Shown piece by piece: positions 23,913 through 33,658 of a stretch of DNA of 64,000 bases. The DNA is from Rhododendron vialii. Lineage: Eukaryota; Streptophyta; Magnoliopsida; Ericales; Ericaceae. Under the pieces are notes generated by a model. It was not told where the DNA came from and made no database searches. It worked only from the letters and a program-made list of their open reading frames with translations. Every line of letters starts with the position of its first letter. Position 1 is the stretch's first letter. The translations under genes were made by a program, and so were the position numbers. The DNA lies in the NCBI RefSeq assembly GCF_030253575.1, contig NC_080557.1, positions 43,848,501 through 43,912,500 on the forward strand, written 5' to 3'.

Positions 23913-25428
23913 TGAACGGTGAAAAAGGAATATTATTTTAATAAAGAAATCCTACACCACGGCAACCAAAAGCTATTCAAGCTCCAATGATTGACAAGAT
24001 ATCAATTCGAACAACGCCCAACAGAGCCACCCCCAAAAGGAACCAACAAAACAGTACCAAAACTACAGGAAGACAACCCCGCACACCCACAAACAAAAAC
24101 ATCTCCACCCCCCATTCAGGACAAGACACCCCCCACCCAAAAACCAAAACATACCCCACCAAGGTCCCACCCCAAGAAACAAAGAATAAGAAAACTAGGC
24201 CTGCCCTGCCACTTTGTCAGCTCTGTCCAAGTCTTCAGCTACCAAATCTGCAAATTTGCTTATGACTTCATCCTCCTCGCCATCATACCCCAATCCCATG
24301 ATCTTGTTGCAGGTCCAAATTGTTTGTGCTTCGTCCAGAATTATTCTATTTCTGTTAATAACTCCATCTGAAAAGATAAATGCAGAGAGTGCTAGAGCTG
24401 CAACGACAGACCTATATATACATCGCACACTTTGGTTTGTTATTCCTACTCTTGTTATTGAAGGAGTTTCTAGAATATCATTAACTGTCTTCCTCTTCTT
24501 TTTCCCTTTTACCCCATTTATGGCAACTTTAATTGGTGCAAAAAGAGGTTCATTTTCAGTTCGGTATGCTTCAATATGATGTTCAGGAATAATTTCATCC
24601 TTGTCATTTTTCCCTCTTAAATTTTCAGCAATAACTTGATTTTCCTTAACTGAATCCTCCACCCAACTGTCATGATTGTCAACCAAATTACTTAAGTTTG
24701 CTCTTGGAATCTGAATGCACGTATTCAGCCTTACAAAAGTTAGTGGTTCCAAATTGATATTGAGTGTTGTGTTGTTTGCTGTTGTCTCTCTCGTACTATT
24801 CATGACCTTTCCACTTCTCCAAGCTGATGCCTCAACCCTCGAAGAAGAATTAGCTGCCTTATCATTACATCCTTGCATGTTTATATTTATTAGCTGTAAT
24901 GCTCTCTGTTTTGTCACAATAGCCTTTCAGCTAGGGGTGTGCAAAAAATCCGAGCCCCGACGGACCCGACCCGAAGGGTTTCGGGCGGGGCCGAACATAT
25001 GGTTCGGTCGGGTACGGGTACAATGTTCCAAAAAAATTAGTTTTCGGTTCGGGGCTCGAGGTGCTGTTTTTTCTTACCCGACCCGACCTGACCAAAAGGC
25101 ACAAATTCATATAGTTTACTTCGGTTTTGGTCGGACCCGACCCGACCCGACCCAACCAAAAAAATCGGTTACGTGGACGGGTATCCCCCCTCCTTCGGTT
25201 CAGGTCCCAAAAATTTGATAACCGACCAGTCGGGGCCGAACCCGACCCGTGCACACCCCTACTTTCAGCTTCCGCATTAGTTTCTGCCACCTCCTCAACA
25301 ATTTCCATCTCATTTTCCAACTCGGCTTTGTCTACATCGAAGTCGAACGATTCATCATCCTGAGGATCTGTCTCAACTACGGCCTCTTTCACCTCTTTAT
25401 CATTCCCTTTCTCTATTTTCTTTGACAT
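23913..25428 (-). pseudogene. LINE-like non-LTR retrotransposon remnant
   Basis: On the minus strand, a frame starting MSKKIEKGNDKE (25428) is rich in acidic residues and is interrupted by a hAT MITE at 24932-25261. A 240-codon frame (24917-24195) follows with basic and acidic blocks, including KGKKKRKTVNDIL, and ending VAGQA. A GT-rich 3' tail then ends with AATAAAGAAAT-type signals and an A tract at 23907-23913. The tail style matches LINE 3' ends elsewhere in the window. Joining the two frames across the MITE still needs a one-base shift, so it is inactive. The link to plant LINE coding regions is an inference from the C-terminal part (EAQTIW... to GEEDEVISK) and the tail. Confidence 0.45.
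24932..25261. mobile_element. hAT-type MITE with perfect 8-bp target duplication
   Basis: Terminal inverted repeats TAGGGGTGTGC (left) and GCACACCCCTA (right) enclose 330 bp. Both sides are flanked by CTTTCAGC (24924-24931 and 25262-25269), an exact 8-bp target duplication as made by hAT transposases. The interior is rich in CCCGACCCGA/GGTTCGG words and encodes nothing. It splits the LINE-like frame. Confidence 0.92.
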
Positions 25429-25659
25429 GGATTACTAGAATTTGATTTTGACAAAAATTATGATTTGATCTTTTGGTTTCATTTTTGTGACATTAGTTTG
25501 TAGTTCATTCTGTTTGTAGTAGTTGATTGAGATGTGATATATTGACTTGGGATGTGCTTTATTTCTATTAACAAACTTGCATTGGTGAACTTTAGAAGAT
25601 GATATGTAGGATTTATGTTGAGGTCATATTGTGCTCACTAGAGCATTGTCTGGGCCAAC

Positions 25660-25700
25660 ATTGGATAGTTGTTGTAGTGCCATAGGCACGGGCAATATCA
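25660..25700 (+). mobile_element. Helitron-like 3' end hairpin
   Basis: GTGCCATAGGCAC (25677-25689) followed by GGGCAATATC matches the hairpin family at 18379, 32598 and elsewhere. No CTRR is clear. Confidence 0.35.
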
Positions 25701-25920
25701 TATTCGTAGAGTAGTTAAATGTCCGGTTTCTATTAGTCCATTAACTTCTTAATTATTGACATTTGATTTAGGCATTGTTTGATTGAAGGTTGCATTTCAT
25801 GCTCTCAGTAACAAGTTTACGTAGAGGATGGAGGTTGAAAGACCTTAGCTTTCTCTTCATATCGTAGTGGGGGAAGGCAAGTTGCTGTATGGGATTAATT
25901 CACAAATATACTAAGGTAAT

Positions 25921-26330
25921 TGTTATGCCGAACACAATTGAGAATATAACAAATCGACAAGTAATAAATAAGAACATAAAGATATACGTCGTTTCGTTCA
26001 AGCACAAAGTAAGAACGTACTCCACGGGAAAAGAACAAGATGATTCACTATAAACGGGGAGAGAAACAAAGAGTCGGCTATACTCATAACTCTACTTGAA
26101 GCACCAAACAGATATATAGGGACAAATCTCTGGTGGAATCCAAAAGGGAAACACAAATCCATGGTGGAACTCTAAGAGATGAACAAAACTCTAATATCTA
26201 AGCCCTTGAACAAAAGACCGTAACCCTAGGAACTCCCAAGGTCTCAATTTATAGGAAAATACTAAATAAACCTAAACCAAATAGGAATGAGAATCCTAGT
26301 CAATTTAGGAATTCTAATCAATTTCCAACA
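25921..26330 (-). repeat. 3' LTR of the copia element
   Basis: 410 bp, beginning TGTTGGAAATTG and ending GGCATAACA when read on the minus strand. It matches the 5' LTR over its full length apart from scattered changes and the solo-LTR insertion there. Confidence 0.9.
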
Positions 26331-26624
26331 AATCTCTACATTGACTTGAATTCAATTGAACTCAACACTATAAGCAATCCTCTCCTTCAATTGCTCATCT
26401 CCCCCAAAAGCCCCCCATGGAGCAATCACCAATGGCACAAACAAGCAAGCTTCAAGCACGCCTGTTTGACCTTGTAAACGCGACTCAGGAAACCCAGTCG
26501 CACAGGCCTCCAAATTGAGCATCTATCTTCCAACGGACACCTCCCACCCAACGCATCCCTCCCGAATACACACGAAGATCTGCTCAAACTCCACACGGAG
26601 TTAATTACCGACTCCACCACGGAA

Positions 26625-27200
26625 TTAAAACTGAGTCAACCTCGAATTCACCGATGAAGAACCCATAGATGTAGCACCCACAATCGTACTATCATCAAGC
26701 ACATAGAGGTTATTCGATTTCCAACCATTCATCAAAACATGAGCACCCTTCAAAATCCTCAACACTTCACCTTCCGCGGTATGCTTCCAACCCAAAGAGT
26801 CAAGAGTACCTAAAGAGATAAGGCTCCTCTTCAAATCTGGTACATGTCGAACACCAAACAACGTCCTCACAAACCCATCATGCATTCTAACTTTAACTGT
26901 TCCAATCCTAACAATTCTACAGGGCATGTTATTCCCCATAAGAACTGTACCACAGCTGACCGATTTATAAGTATTAAACCAATCTTTATTTGGACACATA
27001 TGGTAAAAACATTTGGAGTTCAGAATCCATTCAGTATTCAAACAGACATCACCGACACTCACAGAAAGAACCATAAGTGAATTATCGGAATCCTCTTCAA
27101 CAATACCAACAACAACCTTCTCTTCAAAATTGTCCTTATTTTTCAACCTATGACAATTTCTCACCATATGCCCGTATTTTCTATAGTAAAAATACTTTAC
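26625..27200 (-). pseudogene. Copia zinc knuckle, protease and pre-integrase region
   Basis: The frame starts in a zinc-knuckle remnant where the first two cysteines are tyrosines (YFYYRKYGHMVRNC). The protease active-site region reads WILNSKCFYHMCP where active copia elements have a WILDSG-type motif: the catalytic Asp is Asn and the Gly is Lys. The gag-pre-integrase part ending near NNLYVLDDSTIVG is recognisable. It stops at 26625, before any integrase core. The frame is separated from gag by a shift near 27195. All the diagnostic changes noted are G-to-A or C-to-T transitions. Confidence 0.8.
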
Positions 27201-27688
27201 TTCCTGATTTGTGGAACAAGAGCCAGAAATTCCTCTACTACCAGTCTACCACTATCCCTCTCAAAAGGTCTTCTTTGCGCCATCAAACCATCAGCATAAA
27301 CCTCACTTTTATCGGATATTTTTTTCCTTAATTCCTTTGAATATAAACTAGATTTAACATCCTCCATGAAAATCATGTCTCTCCCGTAAAGTAGAGTAGT
27401 AACATAATGCTCATAAGACGCATACAAATAACATAACACAATAAGGGCTTGATCTTCATCATCAATCATAACATTAATATTTTTTAAATCCATAATAATT
27501 CGATTTAACTCATCTAGATGGTCTATTACGAGCGTACCTTCCCTCATATGAAACGTATAAAGGCGCTGTTTCAAATACAACCGGTTGGTAAGAGACTTCG
27601 TCATATAGATACTTTCCAACTTCAACCAAATATCGGTAGTCGTATCCTCCTCCCCGACCTTGCGAAGCATATCATTGACTAAACACAA
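27197..27688 (-). pseudogene. Copia gag-like (UBN2) fragment
   Basis: 163 codons from MCLVNDML contain a UBN2-type stretch (IWLKLESIYMTKSLTNRLYL, then EGTLVIDHLDELNRI, then LCYLYASYEHYVTTLLYG), typical of the capsid region of plant copia elements. The start of gag, towards the primer site at 27950, is broken by stops. The frame ends before the zinc knuckle. Confidence 0.8.
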
Positions 27689-27956
27689 CTAAATCAAACT
27701 GAGTGCCTTCGCATCGAGATCCTCAAACACACTATCCTGTATATCAGCAAGCTTATTGGATTTTCTCAACAAAGTCTTGTGTAATCCTTATTGAACAAGC
27801 AAAACCTTCATCTTAAAACACCATAAACTGAAGCTAGTGCTCTGCCCGTCAAACTTCGCAATTTCGAAACGAGTCCATTGAAACGATCACCAATTGCACA
27901 ATACGCAGCGAAAAACGAAAGCCTCAGATTTAAAACCTGGTGCTCTGATGCCAATT

Positions 27957-28963
27957 TGTTGTGCCAAACACGAAATTGAGAATATAACAAATCAACAAGT
28001 AATAAACAAGAACACAAAGATATGCGTGGTTCTACTCAAGCACAAAGCAAGAACGTACTCCACGGGAAAAAGAGTAAGAGGATTCACTACAAACGCAGAG
28101 AAAAACAAAGAGCCGACTATACCCGTAACTCTACTTGAAGCACCAAACAGATATCTAGGGACAAATCTCTGATGGAACCGAAAAAAGAGACACAAACCTG
28201 ATGTAGAGCGGGTCGCGTCCACGTTCCTCGAGCGACTGGACTGAGCACAGCCCAAACCAAACTGGAGGCGAGGTGACAATGGCAGAATGCCCGTGGGCCA
28301 TAGGATTGAAGCGAAACGGCCCACTGATCAATACTCATTTCCTTTGGAAGATGACTAACGTTGCTTTTCGGCCGTTCGATGCTGTCTAGCCTTTTGAAAG
28401 GCCTATTTTGCCATTTATAGTAATATTTAGATTGCTAATAACTTTTGATAGAAAATTTTGTTTTAGTTGCCGCTTGTTTTAACAACCTTAGATTTCTTCC
28501 TAGTATTTAATTTTCTAGTCAACGTAGGATTTTTTGTTTTTGGTAATTTTCGTATTTTCTGTAATTAAGGACTGATTCTCAGCCCTAATCGTTTCCTAAG
28601 TTGTTTAGGGATTCTATTGCCCCATTTATATTCATTGTAAGCCTTAGGGCACAGCAGCTTTTGATATTGATTTAATAAAAATCGATATTTATCTCAAATT
28701 CATTTTTTCAAAGAGGGAGTACCCTGGCTCAAACATTGTTCGTGTATTTTTTTTGCAAACAGTTTCGTAAAAGGAGGCTGCGCTGCATCACCCTTGGTGG
28801 AACCCTAAGAGATAAACAAAATTCTAATATCTAAGCCTTTGAACAAAAGACCATAATTCTAAGAACCCCCAAGGTCTCTATTTATAGGAAAACACTAAAT
28901 AAACCTAAACCGAATAGGAATAGGAATCCTATTCAATTTAGGAATTCTAGTCAATTTCCAATA
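27957..28963 (-). repeat. 5' LTR of the copia element, split by a solo LTR
   Basis: Copia LTR sequence occupies 27957-28198 and 28791-28963. Removing 28199-28790 restores an LTR of about 415 bp, similar to the 410-bp 3' LTR. Confidence 0.88.
28199..28790 (+). mobile_element. Solo LTR, probably Ty3/gypsy type
   Basis: 592 bp starting TGATGTAGAGCGGG and ending GCGCTGCATCA, so the ends are TG...CA with a short inverted TGATG/CATCA. It carries an AATAAA-type signal (about 28673) near a TTGATATTGATTTAATAAAA stretch, as in LTR R regions, giving plus orientation. It sits inside the copia 5' LTR, so it is the younger insertion. A clean 5-bp target duplication is not visible (AAACC left, CCCTT right). 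Confidence 0.75.
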
Positions 28964-29276
28964 GTAATAAGCAAATAGACAGAACTGTGGCCTATTAACT
29001 TCTTTCGTAATGTACTCTTTCCTATTAACTTTTTTATCTTCTTGAAATGATTGGGGTTGGTTAGTTTTTTTTTTCTTTTGGTTAATTAGATGTAGAGGAT
29101 TTGTTTCTCCTTTCAAAATAGAGAAATGGAGCGTGCATTTTGATGCCCATCTATGCTATGTTCATTTCTTTGGTGTTGAACCTGCTGCATCTATGCCATG
29201 TTCATTTCTTCGGTGTTGAACTTGGTATCTTTAACTTTTGTTTTGATTATTTCATTTTGGCCAAAATTACACTATT

Positions 29277-29339
29277 CGATAATTCATTTTAGTTGTGTTC
29301 AACGTGTTGCGTCGTGCCTTCAAGCACGCCAATTTCTAG
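29277..29339 (+). mobile_element. Helitron-like 3' end, family A
   Basis: TAATTCATTTTAGTTGTGTTC leads to the hairpin GTGCCTTCAAGCAC (29314-29327), then CTAG (29336-29339) followed by T. The same order, with the same leading words, occurs at 32560-32625 and 59722-59785, so this is a family terminus rather than a chance hairpin. Confidence 0.6.
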
Positions 29340-29344
29340 TGTGT

Positions 29345-29745
29345 GTGTATTGTTACTTTCATTCATAATTCCTCTCGTAAACATTGATAACAAGAGTCAT
29401 CTTGTATGCTGGTTTTGGAGCTGTTGTTGTTTTGTTCCTACTTCTTAGGCGATCTTCTTCAGTTTCTTCTGCGGAAGTTAGTTTTGGTTGTTTTTCTTGG
29501 GTTTGGTTTTGTTTCTAAGATGTCTTCTTCTTTTCCTTGTTTTCTTTTTGGGTGTTGGTGTTGTTTTTCTTTTTGGGTGTTGGTGTTGTTTTCCTTTTAG
29601 GTGTTGGTGTGTTGTGGTTGTTTCTTTTCTTTTGTTGGCTTCTTGTCAACGTCTGTTTTGGGTCTCGGGTAGCTCTTGTTTGTCCTTATTCCCTTTAATC
29701 TTTGTTTCCTTTTAAAAAATTAATAAAATTTCTTTTACCGAAAAA
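29345..29745 (+). mobile_element. LINE 3' untranslated tail, copy 1
   Basis: GT-rich sequence with TTTTGGTTGTTTTTCTTGGG and repeated GGGTGTTGGTGTTG ends in AATAAAATTTCTTTTACCGA and an A tract at about 29742-29750, the usual end of plant LINEs. A close copy is at 49612-49975. Open frames across it are low-complexity. Confidence 0.6.
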
Positions 29746-29975
29746 AAAGAAGAAGTCAGTTTGTATGTACACCATGCAAAAGTTTACGCGCTTTCTATAC
29801 AAAGAAGAAAATTACTCCATAGGACATGCTTATTGAATGAAAATGCGCTAGCTAGCTTTTGGTGGCATTTATGTGTTTGCTGTAGTTTTCAAAATTTGTG
29901 TTCCATTTCAAACATACTACAGAAAACTTGTATCTATGGCGACCCCTCTACCTATGCAAAATTAGCGGGGGTTTA

Positions 29976-30126
29976 ATTCATCGCAACAGGAGTACTTCAC
30001 CAAAAGTCTAACCGTCTAAGAACGAGAGCCGGTCATCCAACGAAAACGGGGGAACGGGGAATTAAGGAACTTAGAACAACCGTTTTGACTTTGGGTTTGT
30101 TCTGGAACGTCTGCATTTCAAAACTC
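29976..30126 (-). pseudogene. Repeated C-terminal exon, degenerate copy
   Basis: Same block as at 31121-31290 and 58080-58240, from TTCATCGC to the ACGTCTGCATTTCAAA word, but with changes that break the minus-strand frame. See the entry at 31121 for the encoded peptide. Confidence 0.5.
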
Positions 30127-30235
30127 CCTTCCGGAGCTGCTTTTGAGTTTGATTCCGGAACTGAAATCTTGCCAAAGTCTCCTTCTGGGTTTTATTCCGG
30201 AGCTGTTTAAATTGACTGGCCGTGACACCGAAAAT

Positions 30236-30330
30236 CCTATATGTACCGACCATTTTTGTAGGGAAACCGTACCGACGGCCGCGCGCGGCCGTCGGTATAC
30301 CGTCGGTATGCTCCAGTCGGTGTAAATAGC
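30236..30330. mobile_element. Deletion derivative of the 7291 foldback family
   Basis: ATGTACCGACCATTTTTGTA then ACCGTACCGACGGCCGCGCG match the outer arm of the 7291-7652 element and are followed almost at once by the inverted arm. Most of the interior is gone. It lies inside the duplicated block near 30.2 kb. Confidence 0.7.
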
Positions 30331-31120
30331 AGTACTCCTGTGACACGTCACACATCCATGCAATTTCCACTGAGAATGTAATTTTGTTTATTTTCTTTTT
30401 TCTGCAGGCCTTTATATATACTACCTCTTTCTCCGTGGTCTGTATTTGATCTTTTTTTCTCGTTATACCCTTTGTCAAGTTATTAATAAAATTTTGTTGC
30501 CTATCAAAAAAAAATAAAAAATGTACACCATGCAAAAGTTTACGTGCTTAGAACATCCCTATTGTAATAAGCAAATAGATGTGAATAAGCAAATTTAACA
30601 ACAATACTCAAAAAATACCCCACATTATAATAAATAAAGTTACAAGTCTTTCAACAAATAATTATCACATATTTCATAACCAAACTTAACAACTTTTACC
30701 AATAACCAAACTCAAAACTCAAAAACTCAAAAATACTTCACATTGGAATCGTCTCATCGAGACGAATAATTTAGTGTGGTTGGGTGCGTAATTGAAACTC
30801 GTTTGCGATTGGATAAATGTGCATTATGTGTTGCGGGGTTTTTTTTTGGTTAGCAATGCAAAAATAACCAATGTGGAGGTAGAGTTTGTTAGGTTTGATT
30901 ATGGATTAAATGGATAATTAAATACTGACGTGACACATTTTGATTATTGGTTTTGATTATCACCCTATTGCGGATGCTCTTATTAAATTTCTACAAAGAA
31001 GAAAATTGTAAGCCATGTTTAACGAATGAATGCGCTTTGGTGGCATTTATGTGTTTGCTGTAGTTTTCAGTGACAGTACCACTGCGAATGCAAAATAAGC
31101 CGGGGAGGGGGGAGGGGGGT

Positions 31121-31290
31121 TTAATTCATCGCGACAGGACTCAGGAGTTCACCAAGTCCAAGGATGAGCTCGGTCATCCAGCGAAAACAGGGGAGCGGGG
31201 AATTAACTAGTACCACTGAATTGAGCACAAACTCTTTGACTCTGGGATTGTTCTGGAACGTCTGCATTTCAAACTCAATCATGTCCGCGA
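31121..31290 (-). other. Unidentified C-terminal coding exon, copy B
   Basis: On the minus strand an open frame encodes a peptide containing FVLNSVVLVNSPLPCFRWMT and LILGLGELLSPVAMN before a stop. The same reading frame survives in the copy at 58080-58240 despite nucleotide differences, while copies at 29976, 49974 and 53190 are broken. A possible acceptor is TGCAG just before ACGTTCCAG. A second block, with a possible donor (GTGAGAAACC) on the minus strand, lies at 31455-31670. The parent family is not recognised. Confidence 0.4.
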
Positions 31291-31454
31291 AAAATAAATA
31301 TCAGCGTGAAATTAATACTATGTGGAACGTGATCATTTGGCAAAATAAAGAGGCGACCGGCGTTCGATCTCGCACGTCTTTCTTTCTGTGTTTTGAAAAC
31401 TACACAAGATGAAGACAAAAAAAGATGAAATTAACTGAATTAGGTTTCTCACCT

Positions 31455-31680
31455 GCATCTGTTCGAGAAGTCCCTCTTTTTCAAACTTTATACACGCAGT
31501 AGAAGAGTTGACACTGACCTCTGTGGGATTCTGCTCCCTTGGGTATGTGCTTTCTCTGCTGGGAAAACATCACTCTGCCCCATATATTGCATCATGTGGA
31601 CAGTTTTAGTAATTCCATATACGGAGGAGTCCACCGAAAAAGCAGTACTGCAGATTTCATACTGCGAATCGATTACTCCT
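31455..31680 (-). repeat. Repeated possible exon block with GTGAGA donor
   Basis: Minus-strand sequence with CAGCAGAGAAAGCACATACC and CACAGAGGTCAGTGTCA ends at a GTGAGAAACC donor-like site. It is repeated at 58405-58640 and, in shorter form, at 54660-54775. It always lies beside the C-terminal exon block, so they probably came from one gene. No domain is recognisable. Confidence 0.4.
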
Positions 31681-32559
31681 TAAAATATGTAATATCTATA
31701 ATTTCTTTATAATATGTAATGTTATTTGTATAATAACAGAGCTCACTATTTGAATCCTATACATAAATCAAGGGTCCAAATCTATCCCCACATAAATCTT
31801 AGGGTTGAGAATTTCAATGGCATTTTTGTAAATAGCTTACATTTTTTTGGACAAAAAAGAACACCGTAATTTTCATTCAAAATTTGAAATGCACGTATTC
31901 CATTATTCTCCTTCTTCCTCTTTATTTCCCCTTTTCTCTCTTTAGCTCTTGAAATGGAACCGATTGGAGGAAGAGAGGGACAAAGTTCGCTCGGGGCGGT
32001 GGTGGTGATCCGATGTCGTTTGCCAATAAAACCCAGGTGGAAGGCCATGATGGAAGATGAATCATTGGTGTAAATGGAAAAGGCAAACCCAACTATGTTT
32101 TTTCATCTTTTACTTCCTTCATTTTTCCTACGAACCCAACTCTGTTTTTTCATTTTTTCCTTCCTCCATTTTTCCTACTCGCACACACGGTCAACGACCT
32201 TAAAGTTCTCGGCCCTTGGATCTATTCCTACATATCAATATTGGTATATGTGTTGTTGTCTTATTTTGTTAAACTAAGGTACGATGCTTAGCTAACCCAT
32301 TGGTCAGGGAAGAAGACAGCAGCAAACCATTTGTGTGCGCGTGTTTGAATTTGGATACAAAAGTAGTTGAATAAATCAACATGTATGGTGGAGCGGTACT
32401 AGAGATTTGCATAAATAGAGCTGTTTAGGGTAGTAGATCCAACCGCGAGGAGTTGTTTTATGCAAACTCAATAATGCCACAGCCTCAGATTTGGATTAGG
32501 TAGCACATGGTAAGATTCAAAATTTGCGAAAGTAGCATTATAATCCCGTATAAATCAGT

Positions 32560-32625
32560 TAATTCATTTTAGTTGTGTTCAAAATATACGTTGTGCTGTG
32601 CCTTCAGGCACGGGCAAATTGTAGT
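32560..32625 (+). mobile_element. Helitron-like 3' end, family A
   Basis: The AATTCATTTTAGTTGTGTTC lead and the hairpin GTGCCTTCAGGCAC (32598-32611) are followed by GGGCAAATTGTAGT. The CTRR position reads GTAG, a one-base change from CTAG. Confidence 0.55.
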
Positions 32626-33608
32626 CTACAATCTATAATCTAGTATATATATAATATGTACAATCTATAATATCTTTCTTTATAATCTGTAATCTATAAT
32701 TTCTTTTTTGGGCGTGTGATCTCATGCATAGCACAGATGCCGTGCTTGTTCAAACGTACTAATACAGTAATGCATGTTTAATGCTTTCGATCAGCTTAGC
32801 TCACAATTCCTTGTAATTGAGGTCATCTGATGAGAACCACATTTCAATTCCTCCATCAAACTACGTACAGCATAATAATTAACTTTGACTCTAAACCCTC
32901 TCCTTTATCATGTAGTAGTACCCCTTTCCTCTCCTCCTCATGAACTGGCCTGGCCTGGCCTACACAATGAGAGATTAATTATCCATTGTTCCTTGACATA
33001 TATCTTAATAGCATAACTTAAGTGCATGCCTTACAGTGTTATTGTATAGTCTGTTATCAAACACACACACACACATATATATAGAACCAACACAATTATG
33101 TTGGGCCGGACAACTCAAATTATACTGGTTAAGTGATCACTTGCTTATAACGCAATAAGAACTATAGAAATGCGTGGCTATCAGTAGCTAGGTTGAGTCA
33201 CTTGACCTCACTCACTTGCAGTTTCATTGAAGGACTGTATATGTTATGGGCATATTTTACTATTTTAACCCTACTTAAACAACTTTACTGTCCTAATTAA
33301 CAAGTACAACAATTTGTGACCCTAGTAAAAGAGAATCTCCTGCTTGGCTTCAAATTTCAAGATGGTAATTAAATATTTCAACATGTGAAATCCTTTTTGA
33401 TAACCTAATTGATATGATTGATATGATTATTTCTCCGGATATATATGAAATATTAGGGGAGGTGGAATTCCATACCCCTCCCATCAAGAACTAATTGATA
33501 TGACTATTTTGCCCTTCCGATATTTGTTCTCACGTGGTTTGCCACGTGACGCAGCAATCCCATGCACAAGAATCACTGAATAATTCCTTTCCACCCACAT
33601 GCACTCCA

Positions 33609-33622
33609 CCTGCTTTATAACC
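33609..33622 (+). promoter_or_regulatory. TATA-like box of MFS copy 1
   Basis: TGCTTTATAACC lies about 45 bp before the chosen ATG. The paralogue has TTTATAAACCCC at the same place (61209). If this is the TATA box, the upstream in-frame ATG at 33599 would not be in the mRNA. Confidence 0.45.
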
Positions 33623-33658
33623 TTCTCCTCCAACCTAACTTTCCCACAAAAATCTAAA

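Larger units (their letters stand above)
25921..28963 (-). mobile_element. Internally deleted Ty1/copia retrotransposon
   Basis: The element is flanked by the 5-bp target duplication GTAAT (25916-25920 and 28964-28968). Its LTRs are about 410 bp: 25921-26330 (3' LTR) and 27957-28963 (5' LTR, enlarged by an inserted solo LTR). LTRs run TGTTG to CAACA, with the outer edge of the 5' LTR decayed. A primer binding site TGGCATCAGAGCACC (27939-27953 on the minus strand) follows the 5' LTR directly and resembles the site for initiator Met tRNA. Between them are only a gag (UBN2) region and a protease/pre-integrase region. Integrase, reverse transcriptase and RNase H are missing, so it is non-autonomous. 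Confidence 0.92.
30155..33600. repeat. 5' flank block of MFS copy 1
   Basis: This whole stretch has a collinear partner at 57300-61200. Shared landmarks, in order, are the LINE-like tail with TTTCTGCAGGCCTTTA, the ACACCATGCAAAAGTTTA word, the repeated exon blocks, a GAAATGGAACC...GGAGGAAGAG segment (31950/59235), a Helitron-like end (32598/59758), and the GATCTCATGCATAGCACAG segment. Together with the genes it forms the tandem segmental duplication. No separate intact gene was found in it. Confidence 0.8.

Noticed and set aside
29406..29715. Leu/Phe/Cys-rich hydrophobic frames
   Set aside because: Translation of GT-rich LINE 3' tail; a copy at 49612 does not keep the same frame.
30071..30535. 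154-codon minus-strand frame
   Set aside because: It crosses a repeated exon block, a foldback derivative and a LINE-like tail, so it is a chance chimera.
18379..32611. Repeated 14-bp hairpin read as a CRISPR-like array
   Set aside because: Spacing is irregular over kilobases, copies are diverged, and the DNA is plant nuclear; Helitron-like termini explain them better.
33061..33082. CA/TA repeat near 33.07 kb as a promoter element
   Set aside because: It is a simple microsatellite absent from the other copies of the flank, with no sign of function.
33599..33658. Upstream in-frame ATG giving a 20-residue longer MFS protein
   Set aside because: It lies upstream of the TATA-like box, the extra residues differ between copies (including an indel), and the family start aligns with MALQW.
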